Below, one piece after another: positions 22,914 through 34,734 of a DNA stretch of 64,000 bases. The notes under the pieces were generated by a model that saw only the letters and a program-made list of their open reading frames with translations, did no database searches and was not told the origin of the DNA. Position numbers and translations under genes: made by a program. The stretch's first letter is position 1; the number at the start of each line of letters is the position of its first letter. The stretch spans positions 9,531,501 through 9,595,500 of the forward strand of contig CM075768.1 of assembly GCA_037974665.1 (NCBI GenBank), written 5' to 3'. This DNA is from Ehretia macrophylla (Eukaryota > Streptophyta > Magnoliopsida > Boraginales > Ehretiaceae).

Positions 22914-24275
22914 TTAGTTAGCTCTCAGTCGAGACAGGTTCTCGGTCTGTCGGGTAGTAAATCTTGCGTGTGTGTCTTGAAAGTGTGTGCCTGTATGTGA
23001 GATTGTGTGCCTTGATTTGAATATATGCACCTATGTGATGTAGCTATGAGTTATGTGTTAAATATGTTTTAAGTGAAGTGAAGTGGCTACTCGTGAATCG
23101 AATCGACCTCGTGAATCATTATTTGCTTGAATTATTGATTGTAATATGTGTACTTGAATGTTTTGAATTAGGTTTTATGGTAATTTATCTTGGTTGTATT
23201 GTGATTTGTATTTGAATGACTTTGTTAATTAAACTGAGTTTTGTAAAACTCTTTTATAAACATGCTTTCATAATAGCTTAAAGCATATTTATCTATACGT
23301 GATATTTTGGCATTCATGCATGGCCCGTTGGAATGGTGAGTTAATTCCCTTCTTCCCCCTGAATAGAAGTGATTAGTAGCAAGCCCTTCAAGTTATGTGG
23401 ATTAGTGGGAACGAAAAGCATTTGGTCAGTCCTTTGTTTGGGAATTGGAGTTTATATTCGGAGTTTAGTTATTGGGATTTCTTCCAAGGAATTCTTTTAA
23501 GCTCAGCAGTCAGAAATGAAAGGCTTTCTTTAAGGACTCTATATGACTGTTCTCTGGAACATTTCCTTAGTAATTTCTTATTGGATATTCTTCTAGTATT
23601 TTCTTGGCATTTCTTGGAAGGTTTGGTATTTGGGAATTCTATTCAAACTTTTTGTATGGCATTCATGTTAGCATTCTTCTGAGAACTTTTGCCAATATTC
23701 TCGCACAGTAGTCTCATTTCAGATACTTGTTGGATTTCTGTTGAAGATGCTTAAATGGGGTGTTTCCTCGGTATTTTCTTTGGTATTTTCTTTGGCATTC
23801 TTCTCAGTGTTCAATAACGGTATTATCTTCGGGATCTACTTGGCTATTCTATTTGGGGTTCATTTAAGGACTTTTAATATGTATATATATCGGTGTACAT
23901 GCTTGGATCCTTATTTGGGTACTTCTGAAGCTATTAATTGCAGGACTTCTTTGGAGTGTTTTTGAAGTATGTTTGACCGGGTTTCTTGCTTGGAGTTTTC
24001 TTGGTATTTTCTCAACACTTCCAACAGTGAACTCTTTTGTGGTATTCTCGACCAGCGGGATTCTTATTCGGATTCCGAGTTAGTATCCTCATTTGAGCCT
24101 TTATTTGGCTTTTTTACTTTGAAATTCTCTAGCGGTAGTATTTGATTTCACAATTGGCTTTTTACGAGTCTCGTTATATAGGGTCTTGCTCAGCAACCAA
24201 TGAAGGGTAACCAGAGTTGGACTTTAGTGGATGCTGAGTTCTATTGGAAGAAAAATTGCGTGGGCGCAATTGTTT
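22914..24275 (+). other. Non-coding interior of the LARD-like element
   Basis: This stretch lies between the primer-binding site and the polypurine tract. Open frames at 23395-23682 and 23741-23965 encode hydrophobic Phe/Leu-rich peptides with no gag, protease or polymerase motif. They arise from imperfect repetition of TTCTTGG/TGGTATT/GGCATTC words. I see no conserved protein. Confidence 0.6.
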
Positions 24276-24289
24276 GAAGGAGGGGAGGA
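24276..24289 (+). promoter_or_regulatory. Polypurine tract
   Basis: GAAGGAGGGGAGGA immediately precedes the 3' LTR start TGTGACGCCC. It is the expected plus-strand primer. Confidence 0.8.
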
Positions 24290-27187
24290 TGTGACGCCCG
24301 GCTCCCAGTGCATGCATTTATCATTCATGTGCATTTAGGTGTGCAACTATTTGTTTAAATGCCTACTTTTCTGATAAAATGTTATTAAGTATTTATTTGC
24401 TCTCTATGTGCTAATATTTATTAAATTGCTTTTAAATATCAAATTTTTGAGTTTATTTACTTTAGTAAATAATAAATGAGCATTTAAATTATTTTCATCA
24501 TAGACTTTTTAGTAAAACTTGCATTTAAAGAATTTTCTATTAAATTGAGTCCAGACTAAAATTTTTATTATCTTATTTCCAGGATTTCATATTTTTTAAT
24601 TATTACTTAACTTATAATCAACCCACATTCACAAAAATTATATTCATTGCATATGTGATGAATGATTTGCAAAAATATCTTGATATTATATGAATAGTAA
24701 AACTATGTATTATTTTGGGCTTAAAGAAGTTTTCTTGCATTTATTCTAATACACCTAAACTCAAACCCATTTTAACCCATAACCCAAACCCAATATTCAA
24801 CCCATCAACCCATATAATCATCCTACACATATATATACTAAACAAAACACAAAAAAATGCTCAAATAAGCTAAAAAAGGCCAAAAATCAGCCAAAAAAAA
24901 TCTGATTATAGGAATAGTATTTTTCTTACCAATTTTGCTCAATTTGATCTTCCAAACTTGTTCCAAGGATTCCAAACCATCAAAACACTTCATCTTTGCT
25001 TGTTCAATGAGATTGTGGTGAGGGATTTAACATTTTTGTGCATTTTTAATGTTTATATCATAACTTTGAATTTCAAGATTTGTCAATATTAGCCAATGAA
25101 ATGCTCAAATATGATCATAAATTTTGTCTACATGCTTTAGAGATGTGTTTTTGTTAGTTTTATGGTTTAGTTTTAGAACTTTAGCAAAGGGTGAGTTGGA
25201 GAAGATGATGAATAATGTCATTTTAGAGTTTTGTTAAAAAGTTGCTTATTAGATTGATTTCTTGCTTCCTATAGATGTTAGAGATGTTAATAAACATCGA
25301 AAAGCAGTTGAATGGACTTAGTTTACTTAAACATTGGTTAAAATTGCAAATTTAGCATAGGTAACAAAGAGGTTTTGAGGTAAAAGCGAATCCGGGTTGA
25401 TTTGATCGATATATCTAGTGTTCTTAGGGTATATAGGTGTTAAATGTGCTTTTCTAATGCTTGTTTGAGCATCGGTTAGGGTATGTGTAGTTCAAATGCA
25501 TAAAGAAAAAAATCGGTGTTTTGTAGGAAACGAGAGCTATCGGGTAGACTTAAGGGTTTAAAGGGTGCCATAATGTGAGGGTTGGAGGATAGGATAGTTC
25601 GTTTGTGAATTGGGAACCTTGTCTTCCAGTTAGAAGCTAAATAGCCTATGTTAACAAATGGAAAAAATGGAGTTGAGGGTTTTTAGCACTTACATTGCCT
25701 TGTAGTGGTTTATAGTATGCTTAAATGTAGTCCTAAGGTTTATGTGAGTTTTTGGTAAAGTTCCGTGAAAGATTATGGTTTTTATCTTTTTATGTCCAAT
25801 CGGTTATTTTAATGTTATTGCTTGTAATTCATTGATTTATGAGGGCGACCTACTTTATTGTTCCTCATTTATTATTTTGCTTCATATCGCTTAATATTAT
25901 TGTCATAGTGTCATTGTCATTAAGTGCATTGCATAGTGGTTGTGTAGCCATAGTGTTAAGGGCAGATGTATTGGATATTGGCTGAGCGGCAACGGGCTTG
26001 CCAGTGGATATTCGATCTCCGTGCTCGAGTCCCTCACTCGCCTGGTCCAGTGATTTCCAAGGGGTGTTGGGTCGTAGGATTTTTGAGGTACATTCGAAGT
26101 ACACCCATTAAAGTGTTTGGGGTTTATGCCGGCACATTGATCGAGATTCTTGGATTGAGGTTCATGGTTCATGTGTGAAGCCACGCACGAAACATCATAT
26201 GCATATCATATCATTAAATATATGTTTATATTGATTTACGTGCATTTGAGTGATTTTATATGTATTTGCATCATTTTATGTGCATTAGTATCGGTTTACG
26301 TGCATTTGCATTGTTTGACGTGCATTTACATGACTTAATTATCGTAGGTAATAATTAAAATTTTACTACACTACAATAGCTAACCAAATTAGTTAGAAAC
26401 TAGTAAGGTGGCAAACTAGTACAATGCATTTGGTTAAAGGGGCAACTTGGTCATTTGGCCCTTCTAAATATATCCCACCTACCCCAATTAAAACAAAAAC
26501 ACACACAACACAACACAACACCACACACACATATACACGACTCAAACACACACATACATATCAGATTACACACACAACACACACTAAACCATACGACCCA
26601 GGAAAAGAAAGAAGAAAAAAGAAGGAAGGAGAAGAAAAATCAAAGCATTTTCAAGCCTTATTCTTGCTTGTACAAGCTTTATCTTCCATTTGTTGCTTCA
26701 TTAGAGGTGATGGAAGTTTTCTAAATGTTTTATAAGACATATAAAGCATGATTGATGAGTTATATATGTGTATTGAGCAAAATGAAATTATATATATAAG
26801 CTTGCTTTGTGAATTTAAGCTTTGTATGTTCATCTAGGGTTTCTAGATGATTATGGTAGTATTGTTCATGGCTTGAACTAGATTCTTATAGCTTTTGATG
26901 ATCTTGATGAGTTAGATGGTGTTTTGTACATGTGTTTGATGGTTTGAGTTGCTTGAAATAAATAAAAATGGAAGTTAAGAAAATTAGGGCTTAGATAGTG
27001 TCTTGAGTGTTCTTTGATCTATTGGTTGATTCATGAGTAATATAGTATAATTCTTGAGTTTGTTTATATGCTTAGCAATGCTATTTGATTGTATAACATG
27101 TTTGGCTAATGTTTAGAACAAAACCACAAGTTTAAGAGCAAAATGTCATGTTTCCATTTATTCTCGGACCTCCATCCGAAAGAGTGG

Positions 27188-27212
27188 ATCCGGTCGAGTT
27201 ACTCGACCGGAT
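27188..27212. repeat. Perfect palindrome 1
   Basis: Arms ATCCGGTCGAGT and ACTCGACCGGAT separated by one T. It is the same palindrome as at 27255-27279 and related to those at 15299-15395. Confidence 0.9.
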
Positions 27213-27254
27213 TTACTCGTCCAAATGCGCACTGCCACTCATCTGGAAGAGTAG

Positions 27255-27279
27255 ATCCGGTCGAGTTACTCGACCGGAT
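27255..27279. repeat. Perfect palindrome 2
   Basis: An identical second copy of the 12-bp-arm palindrome, 67 bp after the first. Confidence 0.9.
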
Positions 27280-29727
27280 TTTTTACAGATTTGCGCAGTG
27301 ATTTTCTGGAGGTCATATCTCATTCGTTTCAACTCCAAATTGAGATCCGTTTGATTCTAGAACTACCTACATTCGATAATCTTTGATTATATATGAAAAT
27401 CAGAGTAATTGGAGTTCAGAAAAATGGGGAAATTAATTGGTTAAATTAGGGTAATGCAGGAGCATTGAAGTTGTTGGTCGTATCCAATGATTGTTAGTGG
27501 TAGAAGTTATTGTTTAAATGGTCAACATGCAAGTTCTTGTTATTATGTACTAATACTAAAGAAGCTTACATGAAAGATATTATAATTGTTTACATGCTTA
27601 TACGTTCGAATATGTTCAAGGTTATGTACACGTACATAAATGCATGATGTTTTATATGATCAAATGTTTGAAATGCTTGTATATGATTATATGAACGGAG
27701 GCAACCTACTTTGTTGCCCTCTAAATGCGTTCCTATTGTTATCAATGATGGGTGCAGTGGTACGTACCAAACATCATGGGCATAGTAGAGTTCGTTATCC
27801 CTGGGCAACATCTGGCTGCCAGTCGGTATCGACTACCATGGACCGCTGTGTATATCCGAATAGCACCTAATGTTGGCGAAAGGGGAAAATATTGATTGAA
27901 GACTTGAGACTGGCCATCTCCAACAACGATCGTACATCCGTATTCTTTTTATTATGTGATTAAGTACTCTCGCTTGATCCTTAGAAGACCTCGGGGAGGA
28001 AGGTTGAATGATTATCTAAATGTCGTTACTGTTATTGAAACGTGATTCGAATTTCAATATTATATGTTACCACTCCCAATAGGAGCCTTTGCCCTTGGAG
28101 AGTCACCTATAATATGTACAGTTCTCTTGAAGGTTTACTATCATGTTGATACCCGTTTATTGTTATCGCACGTTGCTATATGATACCATTCTTGCTTGGG
28201 CTTTATCCTTGGGAAGTTTAGGTTACATACTTATCTACGCTTGTGTTATTGCATTCCGTATAGTTGGTTTCCACGTGTTACTCAAATGCTTGTTATTACA
28301 TGAAACTCTTGCTTGCTATGAACTTGTATCCACGACATGGTTTTCCAAATGATTTCAAAATGCTAAATTGCTTGTGAAAATTCTCGTTCCCATTATCCCT
28401 CGCTGAGCTAGTTGTAGCTCACCCTTTTTCATAACATCTCAGGTACAGTTGAGCCTGCTTGTTGATGGAAGCGAAGCCCCGTTAACGTGATGATTTGGAT
28501 TTTCTACCTTCGTGCTCTACTTGCTCGCTCATGGAGAATATTTTATATATTGGACTATCTTGTTATCTTGTTTCTCCTTTTGGATTAGAATTTGTATAGT
28601 TAATCGATTTATGACTCTTGGGGACTTAGTTGTACTAGAGGGATTTCAAGTTGTAATTTGTTGGATACGAGTTTGTAATTATGTTTTTGGAGTATGATTT
28701 TAACTTTTATTGATGAAGTTTCTATAACAAGTATTGTTTAACTTATGTAACTTTTAAACCTTGAATTTTAGTATTGGGTTCTTTTGTATAAGGTTGAATT
28801 GTTTTACAGCTGTTAGTGTCCGGGCTACTGTCTTGTGCCTTAGCGGACTTAGGCAGAGTGATCTTCCTAAGTCCGTGGCATCACGATCCCAAGATGTTGA
28901 GGTAAATATAACTTTGAATTTTATTCCACTTTCGTGGTGTCAGAGTACATACATTAGCATTTGAAAATTGGGGTCGTGATCTCATGATTGAAGATCAAGT
29001 GAATTTTGGAGTGTTTGGGGTTAAAGTAAATCGTCTCCTTTTTAATATGTGGCATTTTAGTGTTCATTGTCTCTTATTTGTCATGTTAATCATTTAATGG
29101 TTTTATTTTTATATAACTGTTGCATTGCACAAATCCCCTTATAAATGTTTTCCGTATACTGTTCCCCTCCCTCATTGAGTATACATTATTTGTATACTCA
29201 CTCCTCATCGTGAATCTTTTAGGTTATAGCCAAAGGAAGTGAAGTTCGTGTTTCATGATAGTTCGTGCTTGAAAGAATGCATAACGTGTTATGTAGCGTG
29301 GATTGTAAAATGCTGGAAAGATGTTCTTTTGATGAGGTATGTGTATTCAAAGTATAAATAATGTAATTCAAGTTAATTAGATCATTAGGGTAGTTTGATT
29401 TCATAGCTTATGTAATAGGATAGCATAGTTTATATTCAATGAATATATGTAGTTACTTTAAAGAAGAGTAGGTTAGTCTTTGAATTCGGAAATGTACATT
29501 TGACTGTGAACTTTTGTTGTAAACCAAGGCTCAGATGGCCTTGATGAGTTGTTGTATGTTTCGACATGGTACTGGTTCATTTATATGTTGTGTACAGGTA
29601 AACTGTTTGCCCTATAAACAGGAGAAACTCCGTCTATTTTCTCTAAATTTTGCAACCGGGTTAGAATTGGGTTGAGAATAGCATGGTTATTAGAGCCTCC
29701 ATCCTCGTGAGGGATCGGGGCATTACA

Positions 29728-30310
29728 CATACCCCTACCAAAGAGTTGTTTGAGCCAGGGTGCATCCTCTGATTTGATTCCCATAGATCCCCTCATGGAT
29801 TTCTCTTAACACATAATTTACTTCCATAGGGCCAATACATTTCAACAATAACCATGTGACGAATCTCATATATAGTTGTCCCCTGAGAATGACAAACTAA
29901 GTTGCTTGAAGCTCAATTGTTCGAGCTAGGTTATCATCCTCGAGTAAATTTTCTTCTTCAAGATAATCCTAGATAGGTTAAGTCCAGTCAGCATCATTGT
30001 GCATATTAATGCTCAACTCGACAATTTATTCAATCTTTATCACTAAAGTCTCATTTCCTCTGACTACTAGTTTAGACAAGGCATTTGCTTTCTCATGTTC
30101 TAACTTTGGTATATGTTGTATCAAGAAATTTTGAAACCTATATATTAGTTCCTTGACATTCTTTAGGTAAGCCATCATGGTAGAATTCTCAGCTTCAAAT
30201 TTCCCTGTAACCTGGTGTACGACCAACTATGACTTAGTGAATACTTTAATAGCTTGGGCCCCAAGGACTGAGACAGTCTTTAAACCAACTAAGGGATACA
30301 TATTTGACTT
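29728..30310 (-). pseudogene. Gypsy RNase H and integrase N-terminus
   Basis: The minus strand shows VVHQVTGKFEAENSTMMAYL and EKANALSKL (end of RNase H). A linker follows with DYLEEENLLEDDNLA, then the integrase start LREIHEGIYGNQI (first His of the HHCC domain). It is cut at 29728 by the LARD-like element and resumes at 18136. Stops are frequent. Confidence 0.75.
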
Positions 30311-31369
30311 CATTATTAGATGCAAGAAATGAGAATTTAAGTGAATTGTAAAGGACATCTCACTTAGGGTCGATGCATACCACCCCAGCTTTACTTCCCT
30401 ACTTGTCTAACGCTCTATCCACTTGTATTATCCTGTGCATCATACCACAAAGTCGGCAAGTAGTTGAACTTTGATTATGGCCTTGGGTTGGTAATATGAA
30501 ACTAGCTAAGCTCTATTGACCATTTAAGTAGTCTTCTTGAAACTTTTGATTTATGCAAAACTTTCCTAACGGGCATGTCGGTCAGAACTTTTATCGTATT
30601 AGCCACAAAATAAGGCTTCAGTTTCTAAGGTACTGTGATTAAGGTAAGATCCATCTTCTCAATAATACCATACAGTATCTCGGCACCTTTCAAAATTTTG
30701 GTGACTTAATAGATTGGTTTTTGTATCTTTCATTCTTCTGGGATAAATACAACGGCAATGACTGTCCTGGAGCTAGCCAAGTATAATAGTAGCGTTTTCC
30801 TTTTCTTAGGTCGAGATAATAAGAGCGATACGGGTAAGTACTATTTGAAACCATTTAAGGCTACTTGATACTCATTTGTCCATCGAAAATTCTTTAGATT
30901 TCAGTGCATCTTAAAAAACTAGAGCACATTTATCAGCCGGCGTCGATATAATCTACTAAATGTAGTTACCTTTCTTGCGACATATTATACTTCATTTACA
31001 TGAGTGAAGGGTTCATGTCTAAGATCACCTTGATTTTCTCGGGATTGGCCTCAACAATTTGTTTTGTTCTAAGAAAATATAGATTCATTTGAAATTCGAT
31101 TGAAGGTTTCAAAAAAAAACTATACAGTTAGTGCCTTAAATCTAATTAAAGGTTCCCGATGAACCTATATTATGTTTGCTGAAGAAATACATTTTTTATA
31201 AACGATCACAAAGAAATCTACAAAGTTTTAGAAACTTTCATTTTAATTGTTGTCATATTGAAACCGTGAATAAAAACAATAAAATATATGTTATATTACA
31301 TTGCTTATCTTTGGCAAGAAACATATCTTAAAAAAATTTCAACGTTATCTTTTGGCTTATATTATATTG

Positions 31370-31990
31370 ATATAAATCCTATAGATTTCAATATATTTAG
31401 TAACCATAAGTTATTTGACTCGTAACCATGAATCCCAAGAATTTCTTAGCCTTTACTCTGAAAGCACATTTCTCGGGATTGGTTTGATTCCAAATTTCTT
31501 CATCGTAGCAAAGGCTCCAGTCAGGTCGACTAAATAGGATTAAACTTTCTTACTTTTACCAATATATCCTCGATGTATATTTCCATATTTTTCCCCATCT
31601 GTTCCATAAACACTTCATTTACCATACTTTGGTATGTGGTCTCTGCATTCTTGAGGTCAAAATGCATAACTTTATAATAGTATAACCTTCTCTCAATGAT
31701 AAAGGCGATTTGTTCTTCATCTTCGAGAGCCATATAAATCTAGTTGTAGCCTTTGAACGCATCCATAAAGATCAGTAACTCACACCCCAAGGTAACATCT
31801 ACTAATTAATCTATTTTAACCAAGGGATAACAATCTTTGGGGCACGCTTTGTTCAAATCAGTGGAATCGATGTAGCACGCCATTTGCCTAGTGTTTTTAG
31901 AATCAATACCACATTCCTAAGCCAAATAGTCTATTTCACGGATATGTTCCGCATCCAACAGTTTCTCGACCTCTTCCTAAATAATCTAAT
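31370..31990 (-). pseudogene. Gypsy reverse transcriptase
   Basis: The minus strand reads DLNKACPKDCYPLVKID, ELLIFMDAFKGYN, EDEEQIAFIIERRLYYYKVM and MEIYIEDILVKV. The catalytic YVDD box is YIED here, a loss of one metal-binding Asp. The downstream connection (KFLGFMVT) is separated from the ANPEKIKVILDM segment near 31040 by about 300 bp of AT-rich sequence (about 31090-31395) that encodes nothing and is probably an insertion. Confidence 0.8.
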
Positions 31991-32275
31991 TTATCTCAAT
32001 TCGAAAATGTTTTCTCTTTTGTTGAACTAGATTAAAGCTCGGATCCATATTCAAATGGTGGACCATCATGTTCGAGTCAATTCCTTTCATGTTAGCAATA
32101 GAGATGGCAAAATATCTTCGTTATGCAAAATGAATTTTTTCATACCTTCTTTTAGGTCAAGGGATAGCTCATTCCTAATATTTTATTTCCTGTTATCTCT
32201 AGACACTACCACTTCGTCAAGCTCTTTGGCTGGAATGCCCCTCTTCACATCTTTTTCATTTGGAATGTCTACTTG

Positions 32276-32671
32276 TCATCCTATAATCATTTTGGGTCTC
32301 AAATATGCTGCAAAACATTCATGGGTTGCTAGTCGGTCTCCCTTAAGCTTTGTCACTCCCTTAGAAGTTGGGAATTTGATCATTTGGTGGTAGATGGACA
32401 CTACTACCCTAAAATGATTAAGGAAGATCCTTCCAAGAATATCATTGTAGGTTGATTTATTTTTTATGACCACAAAGTTGGTTATCATGCTTGCTTGCGT
32501 ATCCCCGACCCTTAAGGTCAAGGGCAAAGTGATGACTCCTTCAGGCTTGATCCTTTCACCTATAAATCTAGCCAATGTTCCCTTAAGCGGTATAAGCCTA
32601 TCTTTACTAAGCCCGAGCTTTAAGAAGGCATCATAGAATATGACTTTCGCCGAGTTCCTAGTATCAATCAC
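32276..32671 (-). pseudogene. Gypsy aspartic protease region
   Basis: The open stretch contains VIFYDAFLKLGLSKDRLIP, RIKPEGVITLPLTL and YNDILGRIFLN (the ILGR motif of retropepsins), then a KFPTSKGVTKLKGDR segment. The segment just before it, DTRNSAK, stands where the active-site D-G/T-S/G lies in relatives, so the catalytic triad is degenerate. It would process the polyprotein. Confidence 0.75.
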
Positions 32672-32929
32672 GACTCTCTAGACCAAGTACTTAGCGATGG
32701 TCATGGTTATCATTGAGGCATCATCATGGGGAAGGATGAGCCATGCCAACTCAGTTAAGGAGAAAGTTATTTGTTCTATCACTTTCACTCTTTGGACCGA
32801 AGGTTCCTCTCGACTTGCCTAACATAGTTCTTCTACCCTGTAGTGGTATTTCCTTGAACAGCCAGTCATCTTGTTATGGTTTTGACTATGCCAAGATGTT
32901 GATTTCCTAATTCTCTTCTAAGGCTTTTC

Positions 32930-33930
32930 TCATTTTTTTTCTTGCATCCTTTGATTCCAGTCCCCTTCCCGAGCTATATACCTATCAAACTTCTCTCGCC
33001 TAATCAAAGCCTCGATTTCATCTTTCAAGTTCTTGCACTCATTAGTATCATGACCGTGGTCTTGGTGATACCTATAATATTTGTTCATGTCATTCCTCTT
33101 GGGATTCCCGAACATCTTGGGGGCCCACTTTAGTTGTTGGTTTTTATCTCCATGAGTATCTTTGAGTGTAGCATGGCTAGTAGAATGCATTCGAACTTTC
33201 CAGGGTACTCTTGAGCATTCTATGAAATCTTTTCATTTTGGCCTTCTCGGGATTCATTATCTTTCTTCCCCATCATCTTTTCTAGTTTCAGCCTTCTTCC
33301 CTCCATCTCTTTCTTTCTCTTCATCTCTCTCAATCTACATTATCTCCTCAGATATATCTTTCAACTTGGGCCATAAGATTGGTTAAATTTCTCGACCTCT
33401 TCTAAATCAAGGGGGCCTGGAAAGGCCAATAGTGGGCAGAGACCATTCATGAAGACTACTAGGGCCACTAGCTCTTCAAGCTCTGTCACCTCCAGGTCAG
33501 CTTGATTAAACCTTGGTGTGTAAGCTTAGAGATATTCCTCTTTCATATGTTTAACATATAATAATGATGCAGTAAGCTTGGTAGGTCTTTTGCTACTAGC
33601 AAACTGATCTAAGAAGGCCTCTACTAGTTGGACAAAATTAACAATTAAGTTCTTGGGCAGACTACAGAACCACTTCCTAGAAGGCCCAGCAAGGGTAATC
33701 GGTAAAGATCAGCTCTTAACTACCTCAAATACATCATAGAACATCATATTGCGATAAAAGTTAAGATGTAATCCTCAGAGTCTACGATCCCGTTATAGGT
33801 TGGTAAGGTAGAGAGTTTGTATGAACATGGTATAGTCTCAGATAAGTTATCTTGGGTGAACGTGTTATGCCCCAAGTTGGGGAAACCTTTCACTGTGTGA
33901 ATAATGGTCGTCCCTAATCCTTCGTGCCCC
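32930..33930 (-). pseudogene. Gypsy gag
   Basis: The capsid part, about 33930-33400, gives (across frameshifts) SYKLSTLPTYNGIVD, AGPSRKWFCSLPKN and FNQADLEVTELEELVALV, as in plant retrotrans_gag. The distal part, 32930-33190, reads YYRYHQDHGHDTNECKNLKD, the Cys/His-containing segment with the typical basic tail. Multiple stops are present. Confidence 0.75.
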
Positions 33931-34130
33931 TCCCCGAGCCCTGAAGCTGACCCTCTATTTCTTATAATTTCTGGCCTATAACGGGCCTAAACGATCCTCG
34001 ATCATCTTCTTGTTTGGGGGTTGCTCGGGATGACTTTTTCCTTGGAGTAAAGCAAAAGGCACAACTTAGGTGGTTTGTTGAGATATTGTACTTTGGTGAC
34101 GTTGGTTTTGGGCTTGCACGAGCTGAGTGA

Positions 34131-34500
34131 CTAAATTGTGTAAAATATAAAACATAGAGTATTTAGATCCATAAATGGTGAGAGGAAGGCTATGGAGGTT
34201 ATGGTAAGGATAGTTGATGGGATAGAGGTAATGATGGTACGAGTGGTAGTGGGAATAGAAGACGTAAACAATGTTGGGTTAGATATTAATGGAAGGATTG
34301 TCAACGGTATGCTTCTCGGGCAGAAAGATTCAACTTGGGTGTCTACTCGGGCATGTGATTCCTCTGTAGATGGTAGTAAAGGTTTGCCGCCAATGTAAAT
34401 ATATCTTCTAGTATGGGCTATTGTAGTGTTTCTCAATAGGATAAATAGACTGATTCTGATAGTCGACACCAGTCTGATAAGGTAAGAATTGAAACTGATT
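34131..34500 (-). pseudogene. Gypsy gag N-terminal / leader remnant
   Basis: A low-complexity, Thr/Ile/Ser-rich minus-strand frame lies between the gag capsid and the 5' LTR. Position suggests the N-terminus of gag. No motif is recognisable. Confidence 0.3.
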
Positions 34501-34734
34501 CCCTTAAGCTAATGACCGAGCTAAAGAACCCTAAAACAAAATAAAACAAAGCGTGAGCGCAATCCCGATGGATAGGCTTTGATGCTCAAGTTAGTATTGA
34601 GCTTAAAGATCAAAAATATTTTAAAAAGTACATAGTGGAAATAGAGGTAATTAGTTACATAAATGGAAAGTCAATAACCTATTTATACTATCTCTGGAAA
34701 ATGTCTCCTGGTTTTATGAGAGTAGGCCAGTGAT

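Larger units (their letters stand above)
26174..28981 (+). mobile_element. Solo LTR nested in the 3' LTR
   Basis: It begins TGTGAAGCCACGC and ends GGGGTCGTGATC. The TSD TCATG is at 26169-26173 and 28982-28986; the 5' LTR has the empty site (TTCGTGATTG, one CpG transition). It contains a CA-rich leader (26490-26600), two 12-bp-arm palindromes near 27200 and 27267, and a CTCGCTGAGC run near 28400, as in the LTR at 14468-16586. It has no coding region. Confidence 0.75.
18137..29727 (+). mobile_element. Non-autonomous LARD-like LTR retroelement
   Basis: Flanked by a perfect 5-bp TSD, CATAC (18132-18136 and 29728-29732), inside gypsy integrase. The 5' LTR is 18137-22899 and the 3' LTR 24290-29727; without their nested insertions they are about 2.57 and 2.63 kb. 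The interior is only 1390 bp. LTR ends are TGTGACGCCC (TATGACGTCT in the 5' copy) and GCATTACA. A primer-binding site and a polypurine tract are present, so the element was competent for reverse transcription with proteins supplied in trans. Six of the first 60 LTR positions differ between copies, so it is not recent. No gag or pol was found. Confidence 0.85.
24290..29727 (+). repeat. 3' LTR of the LARD-like element
   Basis: It begins TGTGACGCCCGG and ends GGGGCATTACA, and is interrupted by a 2808-bp solo LTR at 26174-28981. A probable TATA box (ACATATATATAC, about 24827-24838) is intact here. In the 5' LTR the same box is the insertion site of the other solo LTR. Confidence 0.8.

Noticed and set aside
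23395-23965. Two Phe/Leu-rich frames in the LARD interior as candidate proteins
   Set aside because: No gag, envelope or known motif; built from degenerate repeats, with no Kozak-like start or codon bias I can defend.
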